Assembly (NCBI GenBank): GCA_964058845.1
Contig: CAXKVR010000064.1
Location: 1-64,000, forward strand
Length of the DNA stretch: 64,000 nt
Reading direction: 5' to 3'
Source of the DNA: Carex sylvatica
Taxonomy: Eukaryota > Streptophyta > Magnoliopsida > Poales > Cyperaceae
How positions within the stretch are numbered: the stretch's first letter is position 1; every line of letters begins with the position of its first letter. The notes under the pieces were generated by a model. It searched no databases. It saw only the letters and a list, made by a program, of their open reading frames with translations, and was not told where the DNA came from. Position numbers and translations under genes: made by a program. Of this stretch, positions 20,852-32,929 are shown piece by piece.

Positions 20852-21229
20852 ACTAGTGTCCCTTATCAATGGAATATGGGAGCTAGACTCCTATTTTTTT
20901 TTCTAAAAAAAAATAAATAATACTTTCATCAATGTCATAAACTCATTATGTATTAGCATTCATTGATAAATTCATTATGTATTAGCAATCCAAAAAATAC
21001 TTATGTTATCGCATAACAATGAAGATAACGTGAATATTATATTATTATTCACAACATTACATATTAATTTCAATGAATATTGATAACTAATTTTTAGTCT
21101 AGTAATAAAGACAATACTTTTTATATGGGAGATTGTAAGTTTGAAATCCAATTTTTTTTTTTTTTATAAACACCATCAAAAGTAAAGTTGTTATAAGATT
21201 CAATCCAATTCCAAATGGAATTAACATAT
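20852..21229. other. AT-rich spacer up to the truncated 5' edge of the Ty3 element
   Basis: No coding signal. A stretch at about 21095-21165 is faintly SINE/tRNA-like but too weak to call. The Ty3 gag begins abruptly at about 21230 with no LTR or primer-binding site upstream. Confidence 0.4.
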
Positions 21230-22565
21230 GAACAATTAACAAGACCCAACATTTCTGGATGAAGTTCACGACGTTCAAGCAAGCCGAGGGGGAGTCTCTA
21301 ACTGAGGCATGGGATCGATGGGCGAAGCTCCAACGCTTGTGCTCTAACCATGGTCTTGACATGTTGTTGCTCTTTTAATTCTTCTACGGAGATTGCACAA
21401 TAGCCACTAAAACTCACTTGAACTCCACCGCAGGGGGAAACATGTCACTAATGGATCCGGAACAAGCTATGGCGATCAACCAAAGGGAGTGGAGAGGACA
21501 ACCGAGAGAGGTGGACGAGCCTACAACATGCCAGGATCCATGAAAGTCGACGAGGTCACTGTCTTGAGAGCCTAAATAGAAGCCTTACAACACTAACTAG
21601 CACAAATGCAAAATGTCAAATTCGTGACAAATAAGGCTCCATGTGGCTTATGTGGAGAGGTGACTCACGTCACCACTGATTGCCAAGTCCTTATGGAATG
21701 AGAGGATGTCGAGCAAGTGAACGCCATGTTCTACAATCAAGGTGATAAGAGGAATGACCCGATCTACAACAAGGTTAGGCAAAACGATAATTTCAATTCA
21801 AACTCATATAACACCAACACAAGATGAAACCATCCGAACTTCAACTGGAGGACCGAAAATAACCAATACCAAGGTAATTCGAATCAATACGAAAATTGGG
21901 TGAATCAAAACTCGTACCAAGGACCTTCCCAAGACACCAAACTTGATAAATTTATGGAAGGTCTTAACGAGTTCATGAAAAATCAAAGAGACACCAATAC
22001 TAATATTTCAGATTCCTTGAGAAAGATGACCAACGAGTTCAAGCCAAACAACTTCGACATTGTAGATTCCTTTAGGAACTTGAACAATAGGTTTGAGTTC
22101 TTAGAGACTAAGACGAAGTTGCTTGAGACACAAATAGCACAACAAGCATCTTCATCATCTCACCAACAAGGGATACTTCTGGGCAAGTCTGACATCAACC
22201 CGAGGGAGCAAGCTAAGGCCATAACCCTGAGGAGCGGCACGAAATATCAAAGACCAAAGATGTCGAGCATAAAAGAACAACAACAACCGCCAAATGAGAC
22301 ACAACCGCCTCCGGCTTCTCTCAATGCAAACACACTGGCATCGAAACAATCCCAAGAACTGGGTAACCCCAACCCGACCAAGGTAAAACTTATTGAAACT
22401 CCTAAGTATATTCCACAGTATAGGTTTATACCATTTCCTCAAAGGTTAGTGAAGAGCAAACTTGACCAACAATATGCCAAATTGGTAGAACACCTCAAGA
22501 AATTGAATATCACCATCTCTTTTACCGAAGCAATTACTCATATGCTCTCTAATGCAAATTTTTGA
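21230..22565 (+). pseudogene. Ty3 gag remnant with zinc knuckle
   Basis: The sequence starts inside the capsid-like region (ESLTEAWDRWAKLQRLC, then LNSTAGGNMS) and continues to a CCHC knuckle at 21642-21683 (C-X2-C-X4-H-X4-C). A longer open stretch lies at 21900-22565. Stops at about 21377 and 21540-21720 and several frame changes break it. Gag would package the element RNA; this copy cannot make a full protein. Confidence 0.8.
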
Positions 22566-24410
22566 AAGACATTCTATCCAACAAAAGAGCAATTGAGAAA
22601 GTGGGCACGGTATCCCTTAATGAGGAGTGTAGCGCTCTCTTCTTAAAAAAACTACCTCCAAAATTAAAGGATCCAGAGAGTTTTGTGATTCCATGTGAAA
22701 TAGGTGATACCACATTTGAGAGGTGCCTATGTGATTTGGGCGTAAGTGTGAGCCTTATGCCAAAGACCATTTACCAAAAGCTAAATCTTGTTGACCTGAA
22801 AATCACAAGAATGTCATTACAACTAACCGATAAGACGGTACGCTATCCCGAAGGGATTGCGAAAGACATGATTGTCATGATAGGTAAGTTATTTGTCCTA
22901 GTAGATTTCGTAGTTGTTGAAATAAAAGAGGATACTCATACCCCTCTCCTATTGGGGCGTGACTTCCTAACCACAGCAGGTGCAAACATTGATGTCAGAG
23001 GGAAAGATATCCTTTAACATCGGGGGCGAAAAGATAAATTTTCACATGTTTAATGCCATCAAACATCCTTCAAATGATAACGATTCCATTTGTAGATTGG
23101 ATGTTTTATATTCCATTGTAGCTACCCAGTTGGAGGAAGAGATGGTGAACGAACAATCAGACTAAGACCTAGAAGAAATCAGCTTCGAAAATGATCGATT
23201 TGATGAAAATTTCTCTGAGTACGGGCCAGACACCCACACTGAAATTCAGTGCGTCCACACTCAGGATGGCAAAGCCACAGACTCAAATGTCTGAGCCTAG
23301 TGCAGCCCAGCCACCTGCACTCACCAGAATCTGTGCAAATTTTCTCTGTTTTAACCAATTTTGATGCACCGAAGGTCGAGCTTAAGCCACTACCACCCAG
23401 CTTTTGCTATGGATACTTGGGGGAAGAGAAACATATCCGGTGATTGTCAATTATGAGCTCAACAAAGAACAAATCAAGAAGCTTCTACACGAGTTAATGC
23501 TACATTGGAAGATAATTGGCTACACAATTAATGATCTAATCGGAATCAGACCGTCCCTTTACATGCCTAGGATTCCAATGGAGGATGACCACAAACCCAC
23601 TGTTGAAGCTCAAAGAAGACTCAATTCGAATCTAAAAGAAGTGGTGAAGAAGGAAATTCTCAAACTACTTGATGCCAGTATCATCTACCCAATCTCCGAC
23701 TCCAAATGGGTAAGCCCGGTACATATAGTTCCAAAGAAGGGTGGTACAACAGTGGTGAAGGGTGAAGACGACAAGATGATATCCACGAGAGTGGTCACCA
23801 GATGACGGATGTTAATCGATTACCGAAAACTTAACAATGCAACAAAGAATGATCACTTCCCTCTACCATTCGTGGATCAAATGCTTGAAAGGCTAGCTAA
23901 TTATTCACACTTTTGCTACCTAGATGGGTATAGCATATTCTTTCAAATCTCTATTCACCCCGATGACCAAGAGAATGACTTTTACTTGCCTTTATGGTAC
24001 GTTCGCGTACCGAAGGATTTCGTTTAGTCTATGCAATACCCCAGCTACGTTTCAAAGAGCCATGATGGCTATTTTCTCCGATTTATTAGAAAATTCCGTG
24101 GAAGTTTTCATGGATGACTTTTCAGTTTTTGGTACTTCTTTTGATGATTGCTTATCTAATTTGATCAAAGTTTTAGAACATTATGAGCATGTCAATCTAG
24201 TGTTAAACTGGGAGAAATGTCACTTTATGGTACAAACGGGGGTGGTTCTAGGCCACGTGGTGTCCTCCGAAGGGTTAGAGGTCGACAAAGCAAAAGTTGA
24301 AGTGATAGAGAAGCTACCATATCCAACTTGTGTGAAGGACGCGAGGAGTTTCTTGGGGCACGATTTATCAAGAATTTTTCAAAAATTTGCAAACCTCTTA
24401 CTAATCTAAC
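22562..24410 (+). pseudogene. Ty3 protease and reverse transcriptase remnant
   Basis: The protease has the aspartic motif CDLGVSVSLMP (about 22728) and ends near LLGRDFL. After a linker with the element's AGTGCGTCC-type words (23245-23290), the reverse transcriptase runs from PVIVNYEL (about 23440) through VDYRKLNNA (23811), LDGYSIFFQI and the catalytic FMDD (24108-24119) to LGHVVS. Frames change at about 23030, 23450 and 24020, and a TGA follows 23801. The catalytic Asp pair survives, but the reading frame does not. Confidence 0.85.
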
Positions 24411-26240
24411 TATGAAAGATGCAGCATTTAATTTTGATGAATCTTGCATTGTTGCTTTTGATAGGATTAAAAAGGCACTAATCTCAGCCCCAATTCTCTA
24501 ACCACCTAATTGGAATGTGCCATTCGACATTATGTGTGATGCAAGCGACTTCGCCGTCAGAGTCGTATTAGGATAAAGGATCGACAACAAGCCACATGTG
24601 ATCTATTACGCGAGCAAAGTCCTAGATGAGGCACAAATGAACTACACAACCACAGAAAATGAGTTATTCGCTATCAACAAGTTTCAGTCCTACTTGGTTG
24701 GATCCAAGGTGGTTGTGTACACCGATCATGCGACTATCTGATACCTTCTCAACAAGAAAGGTGGCAAACCATGCCTAATTCGATGGATTCTCCTACTCCA
24801 AGAATTTGACTTAGAAATCAAGGACAAGAAGGAAACTGAAAATTCAATGGCGGATCATCTCTCACGCATTACCAATGAATCAAAAGAGGAGGACATGCCC
24901 ATTGATGATTCGTTCATAGACGAACAACTCTATGCAGTCAATAACCAAGAGACACCATGGTATGCGGATTTTGTGAACTACCTAGCATGCAGATTTATGT
25001 CCGGATTTAACCTTTCAACAGCGGAGGAAGTTCTACTCCGATGTAAAACAGCGGATGAACCGTTATTGTTTAAATTAGAGGTAGATGGGATCTATAGGAC
25101 ATGTGTACCTCAAGAGAAAATCAAGCAAATTCTTCATTGTTGCCACTCATCCACCTATGGAGGACACACTTCAACCAACAAAACCGTTGCAAAAGTCCTT
25201 CAAGTCGGGTTCTTTTAGCCCACGTTTTTTCAAGATGCAAGGGAATATGTGCTTAGGTGCGAAAAATGTCAAAGTACCGAAAACATATCACGAAAACATG
25301 AGATGTCCCTCAACGGAATCCTAGAAGTAGAGATATTTGACGTTTGGGGGATTGACTTCATGGGCCCTTTTTTGAGTTCTTGCAACAACAAGTACATCCT
25401 TGTAGCGGTAGATTTATGTTTCAAAATGGGTAGAAGTCATGGCTAGCCTAAACGCCGACTCCGCTGTGGTAAGAAAACTTTTTTCAAAAATTATTTTTCA
25501 TAGGTTTGGAGTACCACGAATAGTGATTAGCGATGGCGGCTCTCATTTCATCAACCACCAACTTGACAATCTTCTACTAAAGTATGGAGCAAGCACAAAG
25601 TGGCCACGCCATACCACCCTCAAACAAGCGGGCAAGTGGAGGTATCCAACCGTGAGATAAAGAGCATCCTACAAAAGGTGATGAATACATCAAGAAATGA
25701 TTGGTCACTCAAACTCGATGAGGCTCTTTGGGCATATCGGACCGCCTTCAAAACAACTATAGGTATGACTCCTTTTAAGCTAGTGTATGAAAAGCCATGT
25801 CATTTGCCGGTTGAACTAGAGCATAAAGCCTATTGGGCGATAAGGGCGATAAACTTTGACATGAGGCCTGCCGGTGAGAAGAGAATCCTCGACCTACACG
25901 AGTTGGAAGAATTGCACCTCAATGTGTATGAAAATGCCAAGCTATACAAGGAGAAGACAAAGAGGTGGCACGATAAACGCATCATAAAAAGAAATTTTCA
26001 AGAATGAGACACGGTTTTATTATACAACACGAGGCTCCGACTCTTTCCCGAGAAGTTAAGATCAAAATGGAATGGTCCGTACACGGTAAAGAGGGTGTTC
26101 AACCATGGAATAATTGAGATTTGGAGCGAACGAACCAGGGCATTCAAGGTAAACAGACATTGCCTCAAACATTTCAACCATGCGAACCTGGAAATCAAGA
26201 AGGAAAAGACTCGGCTAGTGGACCCCGACACTCAATAGTG
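24411..26240 (+). pseudogene. Ty3 RNase H and integrase remnant
   Basis: RNase H: CDASDFAV (24537), [32 protein letters not shown] (24848). Integrase: HHCC finger (about 25130-25275), WGIDFMGPF (25345) with the first catalytic Asp, then ISDGGSHF (25529), [14 protein letters not shown] (25606-25648) and the C-terminal [18 protein letters not shown]. In-frame stops at about 24500, 24574, 24738, 25217, 25443 and 26005 and frame changes inactivate it. Neighbouring domains are in normal Ty3 order. Confidence 0.85.
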
Positions 26241-27237
26241 AGCACGAATCATATTGAGCTCACGACGTAAAATCAAGCGCTTCTTAGGAGGCACCCCAAG
26301 CTTTTTATTGTTTTATTTACTTTCTGCACTTTATTTTTATTTAGTTTAATTTTAAAATTTTGAAATTCTTGATTCACTAACTCTGCAAAAATTTTCAGGA
26401 CAAAAAACAGACAAAATAGTACCAGTACGTTCGCACTGCTATCCAGTGTGTCCACATCTGAGGAAAAAATGAAATTTTTTGGGTCGGTGCGGATGGACCA
26501 CCCGCACTCAATCTGAGTGTGTCCATACTCGGGCCTCTTCTTTAAACTGACCATTCTCCTTCTCTGTTTTTCTTTCGCGTCCTTTCATTTCAAACTCAAT
26601 TTTTCTCTTCCAAAATCCGAAAGCCCTCATCTCTTCTCATTTTCTCCCTCTCTACTCTCTTCTCTACCCTACTTCCCTTCTTCTTCCTCCCCTCTCTTCT
26701 CCAAACTGAAGTTCTACGCTTCTCTCAAGCCGTTCAAGTGGGATTTCTCAAAAACTAGCGTTTCTTTGGATTTTCTTAAAAAATTTGCGATATTCAATGA
26801 GGTTTGATCTCTCCTTACTCTTAATTTCATTATTTACTAGTTAGATCTGTGAAATGGTACAAAAAATCAAAGAAATCGACCAAAATTGGTGAAAACAGTT
26901 AAAATTGCCTTCTAGTGCGGCTAGACCATCTGCACTGAATGTGAGTGCGTCCGTACTCTGTCAGAAAACTTAGAAAAATGGTTAAGTTCCCAATGCATGT
27001 CAGGCCACCCGCACTAGGCTCGAGAAAAACCAAACCAGCCCGAAACTTTGACTAAGTACCCAATGTGTCTAGACCACCCGCACTGAGAGTCAGTGCGTCC
27101 ACACTAGACTTGGGAAAAGTCAGAATTGCACCAGAATAGTACCAATTAAGCACAGTGCATTCGCACTCGGCCCAAATTCATCAAAAATTTTGCAAAATTT
27201 CTAATTCTTTTTATTTTTTATTTATTTGCAGTAATAA
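26241..27237. other. Ty3 internal non-coding spacer with AGTGCG-type words
   Basis: Between integrase and the extra ORF. It holds a CT-rich block (26540-26700) and clusters of AGTGCGTCC / CCCGCACT words (about 26415-26530 and 26908-27175). These match the palindromic words of the 3' LTR at 31525-31810. No gene of its own was seen. Confidence 0.6.
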
Positions 27238-28624
27238 TGTTGAGAAAGGGAGTTAAGAGATCGAGAGCTCAAAAGGGTAATGGTCAAAACAGTAACCAAG
27301 CGCCTTAATATCCACCCGCTAAACCTTTGAATGATGATTAAGAGATAAGAAAAAACCTTCTCGAATATAATCGAACCCTCAAACCATCCCGGTGGATTTG
27401 CATATACACCCTTGAGACGTTGGGACTCACAACCATGGTGTAGATGCTTACCGAGCGGCTTGGGCTGTGGGAGTTCCTTTGTGACGAGGTCCAAACCTAC
27501 CGAAACCTCACCATCGAATTCCTCTCCTCCTATGAATTTGATCGGGCCTTGAGAACCATGAGCTTCAACCTTGGGGGTATCATCATGAGCTACACACCAC
27601 TGAGCTAATGACCAATATCGGGTTACCGACTGAGAATGTCGAACAAATGTACACTACCCTCCGGTTCTACCATGACATGAGTGAGCACAAGTTCCGCATC
27701 CTCACTTTCCATGATGGCTACCTCGGCCGCCAAAGGGTCAAGAATGTCCTCCACCCGGCGATCTGTTATCTCCAACGGGTACTTTCTCATTCTCTCTTTG
27801 CTCGAGCAGAGATTGTATCGGTCTTCAACTTCGGTGATATGACGTATGTGTGCAGCATGCTCCGAAGGAACAATGGAGAAATGAGGTATATGCCACACAT
27901 CGGGTACAACCTCGCCAAGCATATACAAAATGTGGCCCATAACAGGCAGCCGGGCGATATAGTTCGCATCGGAGGCATCATCACGAAGATTGCCCGACAC
28001 TTGCAGATACCATTCGAGGATGATATGGTGCAGGGTTACACTTTGATGGATATCACCGGGTTGGAAAGGGAGATGCTTATCAGATTCGATGACATTGAAG
28101 ATGCTTGGATCAACTTGGGACCGGGCAACATCTGACATCAGTTACCTCTCCAAATGCAGCTCAACCCGTTGAACTATGACACATGAAAAATAGTGGATAA
28201 GCCACAACAACCACCACCCCCACTGCCATATGAACTTCAAGTCGGTCCACAACAAGACGCCGGTGCCGCTCAACCACAAGGAGGGATAACCAACCAACAA
28301 TTATGGGAATTCATGCAGTCCATGCAGACCTCCATCAATGACTTGCACATCCACATAGACCACTGCATGGATATGTTCGAGCACCGTATGGATGAGGTAG
28401 AGACTGAGTCAGCTTTGGTGAATTACTATGCCAGAGAGGGAGTCATGCACAACAACTTCGGTTATGAGGATAATCCACCCACATCACCATACCAACGAAG
28501 GGTAGCTCAAAGGAGGGAACAAGAGTTGGCAAGAGAGCATGAAGTGGCGGCAACTCAAGAAGGAGACAGGGATGGCGATGAAGAAGAGGGGGACGGCGAG
28601 GACATGGATCAAGATGAGGATTGA
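27238..28624 (+). pseudogene. Athila-type extra ORF downstream of pol
   Basis: From ATG at 27238 the reading passes a stop (27305), then SRWICIYTLETLGLTT, LTIEFLSSYEFDRALRTM, the open stretch 27608-28135 (HPAICYLQRVLSHSLFARAE, IGGIITKIARHLQIPF) and, after a stop, 28193-28624. That last part has a Pro-rich start, a helical segment and an acidic Glu/Asp/Gly tail. This resembles the Athila ORF-1 type protein encoded after pol; its function is not established. Stops at 27305, 27342, 27440, 27606, 28133 and 28184 separate the pieces. Confidence 0.65.
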
Positions 28625-29550
28625 TCCCGCGCAGCACCACCACCACCTTATGCTATAGATTAGTTCATGTTTCTTCTCTCTTTTTAAGTTTATTTTTATG
28701 TATTGGGGACAATACTTCATTTAAGCTTGGAGAATGGGAAGAAATTGTATCTGCATGCATGTTTATTTTTTAAGTTTTTTCAAAAAAATTTAGGATTTAT
28801 AACCTTGTTTTTTACTTGACCATGAATAGAATTTGTGATTTTGAACTTAACTGCTTGAGATTGCAAATTTGTCAAGATGTTTTACAATGATATAAAAAAT
28901 AGAGTCTTGCATAATTAGACTTAATTGTTTGAAAATGCATAAACTATAAAATCATATTTAGTTTTTTGTGTTAAAAGTTGGCAAAAATAAAAACTTTTGA
29001 TAAATTTGAGTGATTGACGAAATTTAATTTTTTTGATGTGAATTAACGAGTTTTTAGGAATACCCTTGGAATAATTAGAAATAACCCCATAATTTGGCAA
29101 AAAACATTGTGAAAATAAAGGTTTAAGAAAAATTGCAACTTATATACGAAAAATAAATTTAGAAAGATCGAGATATCCGTAAGTATGACTTAATGCCTAA
29201 TGATGTGTATATTCATGATATTTTACAAAAATGTTGAAAAATTATTCAAAATTGAAATATTTTAGAAATAAAATACGATTCTGCTTGCTTATGTTATGGC
29301 GATATGATGTACTTATAGCAATGAGTCATTGACACTTTGCTCCGCTAGTTTGTCCAATAAAGTGACCGAGTTCTCACTAAACATGTGAGTTCATATCATG
29401 GAAGGGTTGAACCAAGAGCATGCAAATGTACTTTTGAATTAAAACGATTGGGTATGGTTAACTACCTATAACTGACCGATTTTGTCATGAAGATAAAGAT
29501 TTATAATGTCATAAAAGCAACAAAAAGAAAAAAATTAAATTTTGCAAATA
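28625..29550. other. Ty3 3' non-coding region before the solo LTR
   Basis: AT-rich, no long open frame. It continues after the solo LTR at 30968-31358, which ends with ATTGCTTGGGGACAAGCAAT just before the 3' LTR, a signature often seen at this place in Athila/Tat elements. Confidence 0.5.
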
Positions 29551-29555
29551 TCAAC

Positions 29556-30962
29556 TGATATCTCGCAAACTTATCTATATTTCGACCTGTATTTTGTACC
29601 CAAACCTGTATTTAAATCATTTAATCAGTCGTATTTCATTGAAATATCTATAGAATGTGGTACTGCTGCAAGTTTGTTCTTATTTTGCAGGAATGACATA
29701 AAATCGAGGAGAATATGAAATTTGATAAATATTTACACGACCCGTGTACCACCTTGTGTGGGTCGTATCAACCTCGACTCCAGAAGAGACACAGGCATAC
29801 GATCCGTACAGGATTTTATACAGGTCGTATCAGACAAATTCGAAAATAGATCCAGAAATTAGAAACAAGACCAATTGAAGGAAGGTTGGCCAGAAAATCA
29901 TATAAGTGAGATTTCTTGCACCAAGGAAGTAATTCTGGAGCAGAGAAGTATTTCTAGGATTTTGAATTGGCAGTTGTTGCTTGAAGACAAAGTTGAGAAG
30001 CAAAAAATGCGAGTTTTGTTGTGGATCTACTTTGTACTTCGAGTTTTAGAATGAATTATTATTCTTTTATCTTTGTTATCTGTTTTAGTACTATGTTTGA
30101 GTAGTTTTATTTGTTTCTAGGGTTAAGATGCAATCGAATGTTTTGTTTTGCATTTAGTTATTCGAATTTTGCGTTGAAATTTGTGTTTGCTTGATTGTGT
30201 TTGATTTTAATTGTTTAGTTTGAATTGTTTGATTTTTATTGGTTTTACCATTAGATGCATGATCACAACTAAAAGGTACTGTGTCCGTTATCATCTCTCA
30301 ACCAAACTAAGTACATGAGGTAGAATTAGTGATCCGAAAGGTGAAACCAACTAGTAGCCAAAAGGTGAAGCCAACTAGTAGCCGAAAGGTGAACATTTCC
30401 TCTTATCAACGGATAAGAGGTTATACTTAGTATACCAAACAAGTAACTAGGTAACTCGGACCAATATACGAAAGTTGAAGTTTAGAGCCTAAAGAGGGTA
30501 GATATTGCAAAGAAACCACGCAAAGAAACAGTAACTAGTGCATTAACTCAAAGTCGACACGACCCGTGTACGACAATACATGACCCATGTAACCTGATAT
30601 GACCCGTGTAGGAAACTACACGGTCCGTGTCAGGGACTGAGAGACAGAACTGAGATAAGTCTGAAACCCTGAAAATACCTTTTATTATTGATTTATACCA
30701 AGTTTATTTACTTCCTTTCATTTAATTACTGTCATTGAATTGATTAGGAACTTAAATATCAAAAACCAACATTTTCTCACTTCTAGTCTTTAATTGATTT
30801 AAGTAGAGTCCGGTTGAGATTTTAACCGTCCATGTGATCGATACCCGATAATATACTACTCAATAGGACTGTGCATTTGCAGTCTGAACCGAAAGTGTAT
30901 TCAAGATTAAAAAGGACAGCTTGTTGTACTGAAACTTTGTACCATACATTTTTGTGTGAACA
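29556..30962. mobile_element. Solo LTR A (Athila/Tat-type) with 5-bp TSD
   Basis: The 1,407-bp sequence starts TGATATCTCG, ends GTGTGAACA and is flanked by a perfect duplication TCAAC (29551-29555 and 30963-30967). There is no internal region, so it is a solo LTR made by LTR-LTR recombination, nested in the 3' part of the Ty3 element. Two clusters of ACACGACCCGTGTA-type words lie at 29738-29835 and 30557-30640. A three-fold repeat around CCGAAAGGTGAA occurs at 30335-30400. The 3' part has GATCGATACCCG, found in related LTRs. Confidence 0.88.
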
Positions 30963-31009
30963 TCAACATACAAAGTCCGCGACTTTTTACCCTAAGCTTT
31001 ATCCAAACT

Positions 31010-31044
31010 TGGGGGGGGGGGGGGGGCGGGGAGGGGGGAGGGGG
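31010..31044. other. 35-nt G-rich tract
   Basis: A near-pure G run (broken by one C and two A) in the 3' non-coding part of the Ty3 element, between the solo LTR and the 3' LTR. It could form a G-quadruplex on the plus strand. Length may be unstable or mis-sequenced. Confidence 0.7.
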
Positions 31045-31358
31045 ATTTTTAAAAAAATTCCAAAATTAAGAGTGCAAAATTGTGTAATGAGTTTAGATAT
31101 CCAAAGTTTACCAATTCTAAGTCTTTAAGAAAATGAAAGTTAGAGTAATCAAATTGTGGGGTGAAGCATGATTAACTAAGGGTTGCACTTTAGATTTATA
31201 GAAAATTTACATTTAGATTTTTAAGTTCTGGCAAGATCATACAAATTTTTCAAAATTTTGAGAAGTATATACTTGATATGAGGTTAAACTAGAGATCGAA
31301 TTGTGTTCCAAGTTTAGATATTGCTTGGGGACAAGCAATGTTCAAGCTTAGAAAAATT

Positions 31359-32900
31359 TGATAAGCATAAATTATATACACATTTGATCTAGATTTTTGC
31401 ATGAAACAAAACCAAATATCATGTATTTTGAATAAGAAGTGATTAAAATACACCTAGAATCAAGTTACTACGTTTATTTTGCTTTAAACTGCAGAAATGA
31501 CGAAAAATGAAGAAAAATGCTCCCAGTGCGGACGCACTAAATCCAGTGTAGACGCACCCAGCACTTAGCTGAATTTTCAGCATCTCAGTGCAACAGAAGA
31601 AAAAGTCAGAGCGTAATGCATCCGCACTCACATCCAGTGCGGACGCACTCAATACTTAGCCGATTTTCGGAGACTTCAGGTTCTTCACCATTCAAAGCCA
31701 GTGCGGACGCACTCAGAGAAATTCGCAGAAATTTTTAGAGAGTTAAATAAGGAAAGTTAGGGTCAGTGCGTTTCATACCACCCGCACTCACCACCAATGC
31801 GGATGCACTGGACCCGCAGACAGCCAGAATTACACAGTTTCTACTTTTACTGCACCAGGGATGTATTTTTATAGCCAAACTTAGACATGGCAATCTGGGA
31901 AACAATCCAAAGATAGCACCCACTAACCCCACCATTATGCCTCTTGATTGGGTATGATCCTTTGCTATAAAAAGGGGGAGTTCATTCTTATTGAAGACAT
32001 CATCCATTCTCATCTCTCTCTTCATCCCTTGGTGCATGTCTATTTTTATAAAATACAACAATAAATCTGTAGCAATTCTCGGATTTCCGGAGGTTTTTCT
32101 AGGAAGGAGAAGAGGTCCAAGTAAGATTTTGGCAAGATTGAGGTTCTTGATTTGAAAAAGAGTGTAATCATTTCTTTATTATATTTCTACTTATTTTTGT
32201 CAACTTTTGTAATGGATCTCTCCAAGAGAGGGTAGATCTCTCTCTAAGGATTTAGGTCAATGCATAAATTTATTTAATTCTACTTATTCGGTTTTATTGT
32301 TTTTATTATGATTGTTTGATTTGATGTTAATTTCTGTGATTTATTTTTTATGAATTTCATTAGTACTTGAATTATAGTTCACCTGACGAAGGTTTAGTAA
32401 ATTAAAGTAGCTTGAAATCATGTTATATCATGTCTTTCAGCTTTAGTTTATTAAATTCTAGCATGGGTCAAGGTAAAGATAATACTAATTGGACTCATAG
32501 ACATATACCTTAGGATTTAGTTTATCTTAGGACCAATTTGATATCTAAACCGAATTTTCAGAAATTAAGGTTAGGATTTGGTGAAGTATTAAATTGAAGT
32601 CAAAACCTAATTAGGGCACCTTAGAACAAAAATTGATATATACTTTGAAGAATGTGACTTAAATATCCCTCTAGGTAGTGACAACCCTAGAATTTGAGGA
32701 ACATTAATCCATCCACCCAAAGTATTTGTACCAATATTTGTTTCAAAGGCTAACACAAGTTAGAAATCTCGTCATAATCAAACATGAATTTAAACACTAC
32801 CTTTCTTTGAGTATTGAAGGTAATAAATTTAAAGGAAAAAAGAGTATAGATCAAGCACAATTTCATATCTCCAAAATACTCATCAACATGATAGCTATTT
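31359..32900 (+). repeat. 3' LTR (LTR B) of the Ty3 element, right end unclear
   Basis: Starts TGATAAGCATAAATTATA directly after the non-coding 3' end. It carries three exact copies of AGTGCGGACGCACT (31525-31538, 31636-31649, 31700-31713) and degenerate ones, then a TATA box (TATAAAAAG, 31966-31974) and a CT-rich putative transcript start. The body resembles the solo LTR at 34264 (for example the GAGAGAGGGTAGATCTCTCT-type stretch near 32225 against 34930). The usual GATCGATACC end is missing, so the LTR seems cut off where LINE sequence begins. Confidence 0.75.
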
Positions 32901-32929
32901 AAAAGACTAAGAAAGAGTCATTTACTCAT

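Larger units (their letters stand above)
21230..32900 (+). mobile_element. Decayed Athila-like Ty3 LTR retrotransposon, 5' truncated
   Basis: Order on the plus strand: gag (21230-22565), protease (22562-23017), reverse transcriptase (23404-24400), RNase H (24500-24900), integrase (24847-26238), an extra ORF after pol (27238-28624), a long 3' non-coding part, and one 3' LTR starting TGATAAGC at 31359. The extra ORF and the [14 protein letters not shown] integrase tail point to the Athila lineage. The 5' LTR, primer-binding site and start of gag are absent. Many stops and frameshifts show it is dead. A solo LTR (29556-30962) is inserted in its 3' non-coding part. The right end at about 32.9 kb, where LINE sequence begins, is approximate. 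Confidence 0.85.

Noticed and set aside
20326..20869. Lys-rich and Phe-rich frames in the hairpin element
   Set aside because: Translations of A- and T-runs.
21095..21165. SINE/tRNA-like stretch (GGGAGATTGTAAGTTTGAAA)
   Set aside because: Only a faint B-box resemblance; no A box, tail or TSD.
27623..28138. Long minus-strand frame opposite the Athila extra ORF
   Set aside because: Mirror of the plus-strand ORF, which has family motifs and element context.
30871..31128. Frame running through the G tract
   Set aside because: Poly-Gly artefact crossing the solo LTR border.
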